64,000 nucleotides of DNA from UBA965 sp040396955 (GCA_040396955.1 JBBAWX010000002.1:124001-188000), one strand, 5' to 3'; shown: positions 50,290 to 60,175, counted from the first letter of the stretch. The notes: a model not told the origin generated them from the letters alone. Numbers and translations are program-made.

Positions 50290-53219
50290 ATGGCCTCTCC
50301 GAGTTTCACTGCCTGGAAGAGTTTCATGCGCCGGAGCAACACGACGGTAATGAGCACGGTTGCGACGAGCACGAATCCGAAGACAGCATAGATAATCAAA
50401 ATTTGCTCTGTGGCAATGTTGACCGCAAAGGGTGGGAAGAAATCCTGCTCTTTTTGGGGCAACTGCAAGAACGGAATGAAGAGATGGCTGGCACTCACAC
50501 CGATGAGCGTACCGAGGATGACCGATAACCCAATAATAAAGGTTTGCTCGATGGCGAGCAAGGTGCCGAGTTGCCCGGTCGATAAACCGATGGCGCGGAG
50601 CATGCCCAATTCAACGAAGCGCCGCTGGAATGCCAAAATGGAGTAAAACAAGAAGCCGAGCATGGAGAGGAAGCCGGCAGCCACGAATCCGACCGACAGC
50701 AACCCGAAGAATCCTTGCCGCTCTGGGCGTAGGCGCTCACGGTCGATGATTGCCGGGGCAAATTCACGGATGAACGTCTTCATGCCGCGCTCAATGGTCC
50801 CGCGGTACAAGTCAGCGTCGCTCACCGTGCTGTTGGGGTTCAGACGAATCCAAACGTCGTACGGGTATTGCCCGCCCTGCATGTCGAAGGCGTAATCAAG
50901 GTTGCCCACAATGGGTGGCCCCTCAGAGGGATAGGCGGTCGGGAAGAGGTTGATGTACCCTTTGACCACAACCGGCACATTGACAGTGGCATCCAAGTTG
51001 TTGAGCCGCAAAAAGAATGTATCGCCGACCTTGAGATTTTGCGACTGCGCAAACGCTTTCTCGACGAGTACCGCACTCGGATCTTCGGCGAGAAGATTCA
51101 TCAGCGACCCTAACGATTGGTCGGCGAAATCGTCACGCCAATATGCCACTTTGGGGAAATCTAGGCGATCGATGGCAAAGAAATGCATATCGCTGGTCTG
51201 GTTGTTGATGGTCACCCCGATGGGGCCACTCGCCACCCGTGTTGCCGCTTGTACCGAATCGATGTTGATGTAATCTTCGATCGGCAGGAAAAAGTACTTG
51301 GGTCCGGTGAGTTTGTCTTCGCTGGCCACCATGAGTGCTTCGACACTCGTTGGTGCGCTTCCAGGTGCTCCAGCACTCGACCCGGGACTCTGCCCGAGAT
51401 CGAAGAGGCGCGCATCACCACCGGCCAGGTAGCGGTTTTTTTCGAGTAAGTTGCTGTCGAGCGATTTGGCCATGGAGGCGGTAAACCCAGCCAAACTCAG
51501 CGTTACAATCAACAACAACATTGGGCCAGCATAGGCGCTCGGTGTACGTGACAAGTAGCGCAAAGCGGTGACCGCCGCAATGCCAGGCAAACGGCCGGCG
51601 ATGAATTCGAGAATCTTCATGACAATCGGAAAGATGCGGATGCCGATGAGTGCCGCCACAAAAATGTACAAACTCGGGGCAATCAGCAACAACGGATTGT
51701 TGAAGGGGTCGCTCATTCCCTCGCCATTGACACTGCCCAAGGAGCCTTGTTGTTTGAGCATCCACCAGCCGTAACCAATGGGAATCATCATCAGCACATC
51801 GAGGTAGGCCCGTTGCCAAAACGGTTGTTGCGATGAGCGGGCACGCTCACTTTTGAACGACACAATGGTAAAACGCGACGTTACGAATGCGGGGATGAGC
51901 GCTGCAATCAACATCAATCCGACAATTTGAACAGCACGCATCCAGGCATCTTGTGACATGCTAATCGGCAATGATTCACCGGGGCGGAAATCGAGGAACG
52001 ACCGTGTCCATGTCATGAACATGGCGGCGAGTTGCCCGACCAGCACCCCCAGACTCAATGCCACGAGCCCGATAATCAGCCACTCAATTGCGTAGATCCC
52101 CATGATCTGGGTGCGCGAGGCGCCACGACTGCGCAAGACGGCAATTTCGTTGCTTTGGCGTTGGACCACTAGCCCGGCAACCAAAATGACGAAATAGGCG
52201 ATGAGCCCCAGCACCGGCACACTGAAGATGGTCAGCGTGGCGGTGAGCTGGCGGACGCGTGCGATATGGCGAATCATGGCATCAATGGGTGAGATGTCGA
52301 GCCGCATTCCCTCGAGAAGTTTGTTGGCTTCGGCAGTGGCCCGATCGATGCGCGCCCCAAATGCGGGTACCTCGTTGGACTGCACCACGCTGCCGTCGGC
52401 CACGATGTACCACAAAGCCACGTTGATGGGCTCCGGATTGGCTCGCAAGATGTGCTCGCCGAAGGCCTCTTGGGTGGTAAACAACGTCTCTTTGAGCACA
52501 TCCGGGCTGTAAAACCAGTAATCATCGAGAGGGTCATTGGCTTCCCATAGACCACTTACTTTGACCGGTATCATGCTCTTTTCGGGGAACTCACGCTGGG
52601 CGAAGACGTAGTAAATCTCACCTGGCTGAAGCCCTAGTCCGAAGGCGAACTCGGCCGACAGTAGCACTTCGAGTGGCTCGTCGGGGGCGGTGACTTCCGG
52701 CATACGCCCGTCAATCAGGTAGACGTGATCTTTCAAGTCTTGGGCATACGCCAACGAAACCCAGCCCAGTGGTTGGCCCGATCCGGCAGCATCCAGCTTG
52801 AGCGGGATTTTGTCGGTGGCAACGTAATGCGTTTGTTTGACGATGTCGAGCCCTAACCGGTCGGGGAGCTCACTGGCAAAGTAGGTGTCGACCGGTTGAA
52901 GTTCTGTGGGCGTTACTTGCCCGGTAATTGACCCTAAGTAGCGGTACATGAAGGCAAACGGCGGGCGTTTGGTGCCGTTGAGGGTACTGGTGAGCTCCTC
53001 ACGCAAAATGCGGTACCCGACTGCCTCGGCATATACGGGGATGCTAACCACGATGGCCACTGCGACCATGAAACCGGCTGCGATGGCCAAAATCAACGCT
53101 AAATTACTCCACAACCGTCTACCAACCACCACAACCATGCCCGTCATCCACGCAGTTACCGAACTGCGTGGAAGGCGGTTGGGTCGTGTGGATGCGGTCT
53201 CGCTTGTCTGTGCTGCCAT
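50286..53219 (-). CDS. Double-length FtsX-type ABC permease
   Basis: This 977-aa membrane protein has an N-terminal helix followed by a large extracellular domain (about 65-310) and a first FtsX core ('RQSNEIAVLRSRGASRTQIMGIY', three to four helices, about 320-430). A middle group of helices and a second extracellular domain (about 580-830) come next, and a second FtsX core ('RRFVELGMLRAIGLSTGQLGTLL') ends the protein. MacB and LolC/E carry one such core and act as dimers, so this protein is a single-chain dimer. It overlaps both neighbours' logic: adaptor upstream, two ATPases downstream. Confidence 0.9.
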   Translation of the reverse strand: MAAQTSETASTRPNRLPRSSVTAWMTGMVVVVGRRLWSNLALILAIAAGFMVAVAIVVSIPVYAEAVGYRILREELTSTLNGTKRPPFAFMYRYLGSITGQVTPTELQPVDTYFASELPDRLGLDIVKQTHYVATDKIPLKLDAAGSGQPLGWVSLAYAQDLKDHVYLIDGRMPEVTAPDEPLEVLLSAEFAFGLGLQPGEIYYVFAQREFPEKSMIPVKVSGLWEANDPLDDYWFYSPDVLKETLFTTQEAFGEHILRANPEPINVALWYIVADGSVVQSNEVPAFGARIDRATAEANKLLEGMRLDISPIDAMIRHIARVRQLTATLTIFSVPVLGLIAYFVILVAGLVVQRQSNEIAVLRSRGASRTQIMGIYAIEWLIIGLVALSLGVLVGQLAAMFMTWTRSFLDFRPGESLPISMSQDAWMRAVQIVGLMLIAALIPAFVTSRFTIVSFKSERARSSQQPFWQRAYLDVLMMIPIGYGWWMLKQQGSLGSVNGEGMSDPFNNPLLLIAPSLYIFVAALIGIRIFPIVMKILEFIAGRLPGIAAVTALRYLSRTPSAYAGPMLLLIVTLSLAGFTASMAKSLDSNLLEKNRYLAGGDARLFDLGQSPGSSAGAPGSAPTSVEALMVASEDKLTGPKYFFLPIEDYINIDSVQAATRVASGPIGVTINNQTSDMHFFAIDRLDFPKVAYWRDDFADQSLGSLMNLLAEDPSAVLVEKAFAQSQNLKVGDTFFLRLNNLDATVNVPVVVKGYINLFPTAYPSEGPPIVGNLDYAFDMQGGQYPYDVWIRLNPNSTVSDADLYRGTIERGMKTFIREFAPAIIDRERLRPERQGFFGLLSVGFVAAGFLSMLGFLFYSILAFQRRFVELGMLRAIGLSTGQLGTLLAIEQTFIIGLSVILGTLIGVSASHLFIPFLQLPQKEQDFFPPFAVNIATEQILIIYAVFGFVLVATVLITVVLLRRMKLFQAVKLGEAI

Positions 53220-53241
53220 AGTGTTGGCTCCTTATGCTGGC

Positions 53242-54777
53242 CTATTGACCAACCACAATGTCGCCTTCAGCGAGACCTTCCAGGATTTCGACGCGCTCTG
53301 TGCTGATAATACCAACCCGGACATCTTGGCGGCGCTGGCGATCACCATCTTTGACAACCACAAAGCGACGCCCTTCGAAGGTGCGTACTGCCTGTGGTGG
53401 CAACCAAAGCGCGTTCTCTTGGCGCTTGAGGGTAATCACTACCTGTGCCAAATCGCCGACTTCCACGGCCTTCATGTCGGGTGGTAGCGTGTATTCGATG
53501 TGGTATGCCGGGTCCGGATTGATGGTTGATGACGAAGAGGTGGCCTTGGTGGGTAATTTGACGATGGAGCCGGGGACTTCGATGGCAGGAGCACGCGCAA
53601 AGAAGATGCTCACGGCCATGCCTACACCGATACGGGCCTGGTCTTCGGTGGAAACACTCTGCACCAAGAGCTCTTTTTCGGCATCGTCGATTACGGTGAT
53701 AATCGATTTATATGCATCGACTTGTTTCCCGGGAGAGGTAGAAATCTCGGCGGCAACCCCGTCAAACGGAGCAATCAGTTGCCCGGCTGCAATGGCCGTC
53801 TGCAAATTTTCGAGTTGGAGTTGGGCCGCCGAGAGTTGCTTCTCCAACTCAGGGTCACCGGTCTGAGAGGCTTCTTCCACCGCTAATTCTGCGCGTTTGA
53901 CGGCGCGTTGGGCGGCGGCTAACTCGGCCGCATCGGGGGCGGCAGTCAACTTGTTGTAGGCGATTTGTGCCGCATCGAGATTAGCTTGCGCCGCACGAAT
54001 CAGGGGCTGTTGTGCTGCCTTGGCCGCAATGAGATCTTGGTTGGCGTTGTACATGGCCGCAGTCCCCCGATCGACCGCATTCTGCGCATTCACGTAGGCC
54101 TGGCGGCGGGCGTCATGCTGGACATGATCGGGATCGTCTTTAACCTCTTCCCAATCGGTTAGTGCCTCTGAGAAGGTTGCTTGGATGAGGGGCAATGAAC
54201 GGGTGGCCTCGCTCAAGTCTGCCTCGGCCGATTGAATGGCGTTGGTGGTTGTGGCGATTACGTTGGCCAGATTGGCGTGGGCGTTCTCAAGGGTGGCCTT
54301 GGCTTGTGCGATGGTGGCAGGCCTGGGGTTGACGAGTGCATCAAGCGCCGCCTGGGCCTCTTCGAGGTCGAGCTCGGCACGTTGACGCGCCAAGTCACGT
54401 TGGGTGGCACCACGATTGTATTGGATCTTGACCTGCTCGTAGTTGACTTCGGCTTGGCGGAGCTGGTTGGGCAAATCGCCAAGGTCGAGCTCGGCTAGCA
54501 CCATGCCAGCGGTGATGACGTCGTTGCGCTCGACGTGTACGACTTTCACGAATCCACTCTGCTCAAATGCCAAATCTTGTTGTTTGAGGGCGGCCACGGT
54601 GCCACTGACTTTAATTTCATCGACCACGTCTCCGACCTGCACCGTGTAGGTCTGTTTTTCAAGAGATGGGGCTGGTGGTCGGGGTGTGGGAGTGGCTGCC
54701 TCGTTGGTCGCTTCGGAGGTGCCACAGGCAGCAAGTACCAAGGCACATATGAGGAAAAGAACCACAGGACGACGCAT
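53242..54777 (-). CDS. MacA/HlyD-like adaptor lipoprotein
   Basis: This 511-aa protein has a lipoprotein signal ending in 'LVLAACGTSE' (lipobox LAAC, Cys18), a biotinyl-lipoyl half ('GDVVDEIKVSGTVAALKQQDLAFEQSGFV'), a long coiled-coil hairpin (about 110-330, Ala/Gln/Glu-rich), the second lipoyl half ('GQLIAPFDGVAAEI') and a beta-barrel/membrane-proximal C-terminus ('VVKDGDRQRRQDVRVGIIST'). It is first in the four-gene operon and would link the permease to the outside. If the host is monoderm or atypically diderm, the partner channel is unclear. Confidence 0.92.
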   Translation of the reverse strand: MRRPVVLFLICALVLAACGTSEATNEAATPTPRPPAPSLEKQTYTVQVGDVVDEIKVSGTVAALKQQDLAFEQSGFVKVVHVERNDVITAGMVLAELDLGDLPNQLRQAEVNYEQVKIQYNRGATQRDLARQRAELDLEEAQAALDALVNPRPATIAQAKATLENAHANLANVIATTTNAIQSAEADLSEATRSLPLIQATFSEALTDWEEVKDDPDHVQHDARRQAYVNAQNAVDRGTAAMYNANQDLIAAKAAQQPLIRAAQANLDAAQIAYNKLTAAPDAAELAAAQRAVKRAELAVEEASQTGDPELEKQLSAAQLQLENLQTAIAAGQLIAPFDGVAAEISTSPGKQVDAYKSIITVIDDAEKELLVQSVSTEDQARIGVGMAVSIFFARAPAIEVPGSIVKLPTKATSSSSTINPDPAYHIEYTLPPDMKAVEVGDLAQVVITLKRQENALWLPPQAVRTFEGRRFVVVKDGDRQRRQDVRVGIISTERVEILEGLAEGDIVVGQ

Positions 54778-54838
54778 GATGAACCTCGTTCTTCCTTGAA
54801 TTTTCAGGCATTATGATGGCATACTATGTACTTTTTCG

Positions 54839-54844
54839 ATTATA
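54839..54844 (-). promoter_or_regulatory. -10 box of the MacAB-like operon
   Basis: TATAAT on the minus strand lies 62 bp before the adaptor ATG. The -35 is not clear. Confidence 0.4.
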
Positions 54845-54987
54845 CCGCAACAATGTTGACGCTTTGTTTAGAATTGCGGGAGAGAAGATGACAGTTCCTC
54901 GACGCGTGCAACGGCGCTGTCATTGAGTTTTCATGGTGATGATGCTTGTGAACGCAGACAACGAAGCGGACATCATCTGGGCGTCAG

Positions 54988-54996
54988 TGCTATAAT
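54988..54996 (+). promoter_or_regulatory. Extended -10 promoter of the pseudo-phosphatase gene
   Basis: TGCTATAAT is a perfect extended -10 (TGnTATAAT), 22 bp before ATG 55018, with CGGACA 18 bp upstream as a loose -35. The leader would be short but includes GAGGGAGGA. Confidence 0.65.
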
Positions 54997-55017
54997 TCTC
55001 TACAGAGGGAGGACAGC

Positions 55018-57375
55018 ATGGCTCGAATGCGCACGCGGAGTATCCAATTTAATGTGAGTCAGGGAGAGAACCCGCTCCCAGACGCTACGATTTTGCTGTG
55101 TGAAGCAAATGACCCGCTGTCGCTAGAAGCGCAAAAGGGAGAACTCGTCCTCATTTTAGAGGCGAAACACGAGTTGGCCAATCATCGGCATAGTCTGCAG
55201 TTGGTGATGCGCACGGTGCGCAAATTGTTCTATGAGAGCACATCACTCAGCATTCAATCTTCGTTGCGCCGTGCCGTGGTAGCAGCCAACAAGACTCTCT
55301 ACGAATACAACCTTTCACAGCCACCGTCACGGCGGGCTAGTTTTGGGCTGACCTGTGCAGTAATCAAGGGTACCGACCTCTATGTGGCACAGGTGATGCC
55401 GAGCCAGCTTTACTTGGTGAGTGATGGGCAAGTGCGTGCCATCCCGGCAGGCCCACTCTGGCAACAACAAACGCATACCGTGTCGTTGGCTGGCACTGCT
55501 GGCCAACTCGGCGGGAGCATTACGCTGGAGCCAGAGCTGTATCGAGCCATCATTTTGCCGGGCGAATCCATCGTACTGATTACCAGCAACATGGCGCGTT
55601 ATTTGCACCGTGAACAGGTTTCCCAGATGCTTCGCATGGGTGATGCCTCCCTGATTGCTCAGCAGATACGTGGTATTGCGGTGGCACAATCGGCTGGTGA
55701 TGTCTATGGTGTTGCTGTGGTGCTTGATGCGGCAGTGCCCGACGAGATGAAGCAACCGACTGGGGCCCTCTATGGTATTACTCAGCAGCTGATGTTGGCT
55801 GGGGACACCACCGGATTGTGGGCCCACCGTTTCGTGACATGGGTGCGTGGCCTACTCTTTGGCAACGATGAATCAAAATTCACCCGCTCCATGCCACGTT
55901 GGCGCGGTCGCATCCGCCGCGAACAACAGCGCATCTACCAAAAACCCCCAGAAATCACCTATCAACCCGATCCGATGCCCAACATGGTCCCTATCGACAT
56001 CGGCGAATCGATTGAGCACATTGCCGCACGTCACAGTCGTCAATCGCATGTGCCAGCAACTTCGACGGCTCCACGGGTCATTGATGCGTCCGAGGTCGAG
56101 GTGCCGATAAGCCCGGTTGATCTTGATTACCATGCGCGTCCCCGCTATCAAAAGCAAATCACGGAGCCGATTCGTTACGGTGAATTGGCATCATCGCTCG
56201 CACAGCGGGTGTTTGACTGGCGCTGGGTGCCGCGCATGCCGAGCTCGCCGGCAGTCATGCAATCGGCGACGCGTGGTGATGGGTTGTCGTACCGCAAACA
56301 ACGCCCGCGATTCCCCTGGGCGATGTTCGCTGCCACGGTGGCGGTTTTTGCGGTGTTGTTTTTTTATGGCATCAATGTGGCCCGTGAAAACCGTCTGCAA
56401 CGTGGTGAAAATCAGATGCGTGACGCCGAAATGGCGGTACAGGCGATTTATGATTCGGCTGACGAAAACGAGGCCTTTCAACGCATCGAGATTGCCAAAA
56501 CGGTGCTCACCGATTTGCAACAGACCGGTTTGATTACCATGACAACCACCAACCGTCAGCGCTATCTGGTCATGTCGGATCGCATCGAAAGCGTCGAAAA
56601 AATCGTGCAGCGTCGTACCAACCTCGAGAATATCTCGTTGGTGGCGTCACATCCGGTACCAGCAGGGACCTTTCATCAAATCGTGATTCCGCCGGTCCCT
56701 GACGGGTATGCAGATACGACGAGTTTCAACAACATCTACTTGCTCGATCGCAATCGAGGAGTCATTTATCAGGTTGGTCGCGATCAGTCGAACATGCGTC
56801 CCATTTTGCAGGCCGGTGATCAGGTCGCCGATTTGGTGATTGGCTCGATCGTTGATATTGCTTGGCGCAGTGATAACGTGATTGCGATTGCACAGGGAAG
56901 CGACAACGGTCCCTACGTGTATCTCTTTCGCAATGGCGACACGTGGAACTACAGTATTCTTGCCGGGAGCATGGAGTGGACCGTGCGGCGCGAAGCGTTC
57001 CGGCTCAACAGCTTTAGTGGCAATCTGTACATTTGGGGGGCGGTGCCCGACAACATGCTCCGTTTCTTCTCTAGTGCGATTGCTGATTTCCCGGAACCCT
57101 GGATTCAAAACGATGGCGGTCATGCCCTCATCGAATCCGTTGATATGACCATTGATGGGCGTATTTATCTCCTCCATCCCGATGGGCGCATCTTCGTGCT
57201 GTATGCCTTCCCNNNNNNNNNNNNNNNNNNNNNNNNNNNNNNNNNNNNNNNNNNNNNNNNNNNNNNNNNNNNNNNNNNNNNNNNNNNNNNNNNNNNNNNN
57301 NNNNNNNNNNNNTTACCCTTTCGGCAACGGGTAGACAACGTGGTACTCCCGACCGCTGTGGTGACCAATCCATAA
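55018..57375 (+). CDS. Membrane protein with inactive PP2C-like domain and extracellular beta-propeller-like domain (contains assembly gap)
   Basis: The N-terminal 240 residues follow the layout of PP2C phosphatases, but the metal-binding residues are gone. 'GLTCAVIKGTDLYVAQVMPSQLYLVSDGQ' has MPSQ (127-130) where active enzymes have GDSR. 'LPGESIVLITSN' (180-191) replaces GDxLLLCSDG. 'DVYGVAVVL' replaces DNITVxVV. A linker and one helix ('PWAMFAATVAVFAVLFFYGI', about 432-452) precede a coiled coil and a repeat-rich beta domain (about 540-735). That part was then broken by the N run. Codons after the gap run to TAA 57375 if the true gap keeps frame, which is unproven. Function unknown. Confidence 0.72.
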   Translation: MARMRTRSIQFNVSQGENPLPDATILLCEANDPLSLEAQKGELVLILEAKHELANHRHSLQLVMRTVRKLFYESTSLSIQSSLRRAVVAANKTLYEYNLSQPPSRRASFGLTCAVIKGTDLYVAQVMPSQLYLVSDGQVRAIPAGPLWQQQTHTVSLAGTAGQLGGSITLEPELYRAIILPGESIVLITSNMARYLHREQVSQMLRMGDASLIAQQIRGIAVAQSAGDVYGVAVVLDAAVPDEMKQPTGALYGITQQLMLAGDTTGLWAHRFVTWVRGLLFGNDESKFTRSMPRWRGRIRREQQRIYQKPPEITYQPDPMPNMVPIDIGESIEHIAARHSRQSHVPATSTAPRVIDASEVEVPISPVDLDYHARPRYQKQITEPIRYGELASSLAQRVFDWRWVPRMPSSPAVMQSATRGDGLSYRKQRPRFPWAMFAATVAVFAVLFFYGINVARENRLQRGENQMRDAEMAVQAIYDSADENEAFQRIEIAKTVLTDLQQTGLITMTTTNRQRYLVMSDRIESVEKIVQRRTNLENISLVASHPVPAGTFHQIVIPPVPDGYADTTSFNNIYLLDRNRGVIYQVGRDQSNMRPILQAGDQVADLVIGSIVDIAWRSDNVIAIAQGSDNGPYVYLFRNGDTWNYSILAGSMEWTVRREAFRLNSFSGNLYIWGAVPDNMLRFFSSAIADFPEPWIQNDGGHALIESVDMTIDGRIYLLHPDGRIFVLYAFXXXXXXXXXXXXXXXXXXXXXXXXXXXXXXXXXXLPFRQRVDNVVLPTAVVTNP
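57213..57312. other. Assembly gap (100 N)
   Basis: Exactly 100 undetermined bases interrupt the pseudo-phosphatase gene. A round 100 is a conventional placeholder, so the true length and reading frame across it are unknown. Confidence 0.98.
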
Positions 57376-57393
57376 ACGAAGGAGTGTACACGA

Positions 57394-58908
57394 ATGACCA
57401 TGCGAACCGGCGAACGGAGCATCCATACGCGGATGTCGGATCCGTGCACCATTGTGATTTTTGGGGCGACTGGCGATTTGACGCGCCGCAAGTTGGTGCC
57501 TGCCCTCTACAACCTGCGCCGTGAAGGCCTGCTCAACGCCAATACCACCATTCTGGGCTTTGCGCGGCGTGATTGGAGTGATGATTACTTCCGTACCCTC
57601 TTGTTTGATGAGGGCAATAAACACTCGCGGACGCACATCACCAGCCCGACCTGGGATGGATTTTCCCAGCGTATTCACTACATCCGCTCCACCTTCGAAG
57701 CGGCTGAGGGCTACCAGGAGTTGGCGCGCCAACTCGACGCCATCGATGAAGCCCAGGGCACGCAGGGCAACCGCCTCTTTTATTTGGCCACTCCGCCCGA
57801 GTCATACGAAGACATTATCAAGCAACTCGGTGCCGCCGGCTTGGCGCAATCACCGGGCACTGGTTGGACCCGTATCATCGTCGAAAAACCGTTTGGGCAT
57901 GATTTGGCGAGTGCCTTGCATCTCAACCACGTGCTCCATGAAGTCTTTAGTGAGCACCAAATCTACCGTATCGACCACTATCTCGGCAAAGAAACCGTGC
58001 AGAACCTGCTCGTCTTTCGCTTTGCCAACGGTATTTTTGAGCCACTGTGGAATCGACGCTACATCGATCATGTGCAGATTACCGTGGCTGAGTCGATTGG
58101 TGTCGAAGGGCGTGGTGGCTATTACGAACAGGCTGGTGCCATCCGTGATATGGTGCAAAACCACATGATGCAACTCTTGTCGTTGACCGCCATGGAGCCA
58201 CCGGTGGGGGGCGCGAGCGCTGATGCCGTGCGTGACGAAAAGGTCAAAGTGCTCCGCGCCGTGCGCCCCATTGCTCCGCACGACGTCAATCAGTACACGG
58301 TGCGTGGACGCTACACGGCTGGCCCTGGGACTGCACCCGCCTATTTGGACGAAACCGGTGTCACCGCTGATTCGACCACCGAGACCTACGTGGCCATGCG
58401 CCTCGAAATCGAGAGTTGGCGCTGGGCCGGGGTGCCCTTTTATTTGCGCACCGGTAAGCGCATGCCTGTACGTGCCAGCGAAATCTCTGTCACCTTCCGG
58501 CGTGCACCGTTGATGCTCTTCCAAGACGGGCCCAAATCACGTGCTACCCCCAATGAACTTGCCATTCGCATTCAGCCCAACGAGGGTATTTCCTTGCGGT
58601 TCAACGGCAAAGTACCCGGCCAAGCGGGTGACATTCGGCCGGTGACCATGAACTTCAGCTACGTGGATGAATTCGGCAGTGAATCACCCGAGGCCTACGA
58701 GCGTTTGTTGCTCGATGCCCTGACTGGCGACAGCACGCTGTTCACACGGAGCGATGAGGTCGAAACGTCGTGGTCGCTGATTAACCCCATCATCGAGGGC
58801 TGGCAGATGCTCGGTTCGCCCATCCACGAGTACGTGGGGGGAAGCTGGGGACCGGATGCTTCGCATGAATTTATTGGGGCCTCGGGGCGGAGCTGGCGTC
58901 GTTTGTAG
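57394..58908 (+). CDS. zwf: Glucose-6-phosphate 1-dehydrogenase
   Basis: This 504-aa NADP-dependent enzyme opens the oxidative pentose phosphate pathway. It has the nucleotide loop 'VIFGATGDLTRRKLVPALY', 'IIVEKPFGHDL', the active site 'YRIDHYLGKETVQN' (Lys and His) and 'GIEWRGYYDQ-like' text 'GRGGYYEQAGAIRDMVQNH'. The length is normal. AAGGAG precedes ATG 57394, with three in-frame ATGs within 16 codons. No gnd or pgl gene is adjacent. Confidence 0.97.
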   Translation: MTMRTGERSIHTRMSDPCTIVIFGATGDLTRRKLVPALYNLRREGLLNANTTILGFARRDWSDDYFRTLLFDEGNKHSRTHITSPTWDGFSQRIHYIRSTFEAAEGYQELARQLDAIDEAQGTQGNRLFYLATPPESYEDIIKQLGAAGLAQSPGTGWTRIIVEKPFGHDLASALHLNHVLHEVFSEHQIYRIDHYLGKETVQNLLVFRFANGIFEPLWNRRYIDHVQITVAESIGVEGRGGYYEQAGAIRDMVQNHMMQLLSLTAMEPPVGGASADAVRDEKVKVLRAVRPIAPHDVNQYTVRGRYTAGPGTAPAYLDETGVTADSTTETYVAMRLEIESWRWAGVPFYLRTGKRMPVRASEISVTFRRAPLMLFQDGPKSRATPNELAIRIQPNEGISLRFNGKVPGQAGDIRPVTMNFSYVDEFGSESPEAYERLLLDALTGDSTLFTRSDEVETSWSLINPIIEGWQMLGSPIHEYVGGSWGPDASHEFIGASGRSWRRL

Positions 58909-58934
58909 TCCGTGTTGGTGAACAAAGAGGTGTC

Positions 58935-59876
58935 ATGCCACGCTATCGTATTTTGTCGTTTGACGGTGGAGGAATCTTGGGCGTCTTGACGCTCGTGTTG
59001 CTCGAACGCATCGTGCAGGAATTCCCCACGTTCATCAAGCAGGCGGATTTGGTGGCGGGCACCTCTACTGGCGGCATCATCGCCCTCGGGTTGGCGCACG
59101 GCATGCACCCCCGCGACATTCGCGCCTTGTACGAACAAAAGGGGCGGGTCATCTTCCAGGATTCGTGGCTCGACGATGCGTTTGATTTGGGCAACATTGT
59201 CGGGGCCAACTACGACAATCGTGGCCTCGAGAGCGAGCTCAAACGGGTGTTCGGTGATACCAAGTTGGGTGATTTGGCACAGCAAGTGCTCATCCCTGCC
59301 TTTGATCTCGACAACGGCTCACCCGACCCGAGGCGCCGCATGTGGGCGGCCAAGTTTTTTTCCAACATGGGGGGCGTCTACGGCGATTATGAGGTGCCCG
59401 TCTACAAGGTTGCCCTGTACACGAGCGCCGCTCCCACCTATTTCCCCGTCTATGAGGGGTACATCGATGGCGGAGTCGTAGCAAATAATCCGAGTGTGGC
59501 GGCCATTGCCCATGCTCTCGACAGTCGCAAACAAACGGCGGCTCCCACCGTTGACCAGATTGCTCTGTGCTCGCTGGGCTCCGGGCATTCGTTGCACCAC
59601 ATCAGCGGCAACCGCCTTGATTGGGGCTATGCGCAGTGGGCGCGACCGCTCGTGAACATCCTCATCAACGGGGTGATGGGGGTGGCCGACTATCAGTGCC
59701 GACAATTTTTGCGTGACCGCTATTGGCGCCTGAACCCGATATTTCCGCCCGGGGTTGACATTCCAATCGACGGAGTTGATCAGGTGGGCAAACTCATTGA
59801 AATTGCGCGTGGGGTCGACCTGCACGAAACCCTGCTCTGGATTGATCGCACCTGGATGACTCCCAAGCAGTCATGA
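58935..59876 (+). CDS. Patatin-like phospholipase
   Basis: This 313-aa protein has the patatin catalytic pattern: the oxyanion loop 'SFDGGGILGVLTL', nucleophile Ser in 'VAGTSTGGIIALG' (GxSxG) and the catalytic Asp in 'YIDGGVVANNP'. It cleaves acyl chains from phospholipids or related lipids in the cytoplasm or at the membrane. No signal peptide is seen. It lies 26 bp after zwf and may be co-transcribed, although the two have no known functional link. Confidence 0.92.
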   Translation: MPRYRILSFDGGGILGVLTLVLLERIVQEFPTFIKQADLVAGTSTGGIIALGLAHGMHPRDIRALYEQKGRVIFQDSWLDDAFDLGNIVGANYDNRGLESELKRVFGDTKLGDLAQQVLIPAFDLDNGSPDPRRRMWAAKFFSNMGGVYGDYEVPVYKVALYTSAAPTYFPVYEGYIDGGVVANNPSVAAIAHALDSRKQTAAPTVDQIALCSLGSGHSLHHISGNRLDWGYAQWARPLVNILINGVMGVADYQCRQFLRDRYWRLNPIFPPGVDIPIDGVDQVGKLIEIARGVDLHETLLWIDRTWMTPKQS

Positions 59877-59917
59877 CCGACACACGGGCAATCGGTGAGG
59901 GCTCCACGCCCCGGCTT

Positions 59918-60175
59918 TTAGGCGCTCCACAGCGTCCGCACAACCTGAAAAATCTGCCATGCGGTGAGCAGGGCAAGTGTGGCAGGCAGGCTGGCAACGA
60001 CAATCACGTAGAGAATGCTCCCGATTTGCTGCGCGCGTGGTAGCTGCATGATCTGCATCCGCGCGCGTAGCCGTGTGCGGATGGTGTGCTGGATGCCGTT
60101 GATAATCAACAGCCCGAGAGCTGCAAAAACCAGCGCGGCTGCCAGCGCAATGAGGATGCCAATCATCATCATCAT
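59918..60175 (-). CDS. Small two-helix membrane protein
   Basis: This 85-aa protein has helices at about 3-27 ('IGILIALAAALVFAALGLLII') and 52-75 with a basic loop between. The start is ATG 60175, overlapping the upstream stop as ATGA; three further ATGs follow. It is coupled to the flippase-like gene. No family is recognised. Confidence 0.6.
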   Translation of the reverse strand: MMMMIGILIALAAALVFAALGLLIINGIQHTIRTRLRARMQIMQLPRAQQIGSILYVIVVASLPATLALLTAWQIFQVVRTLWSA

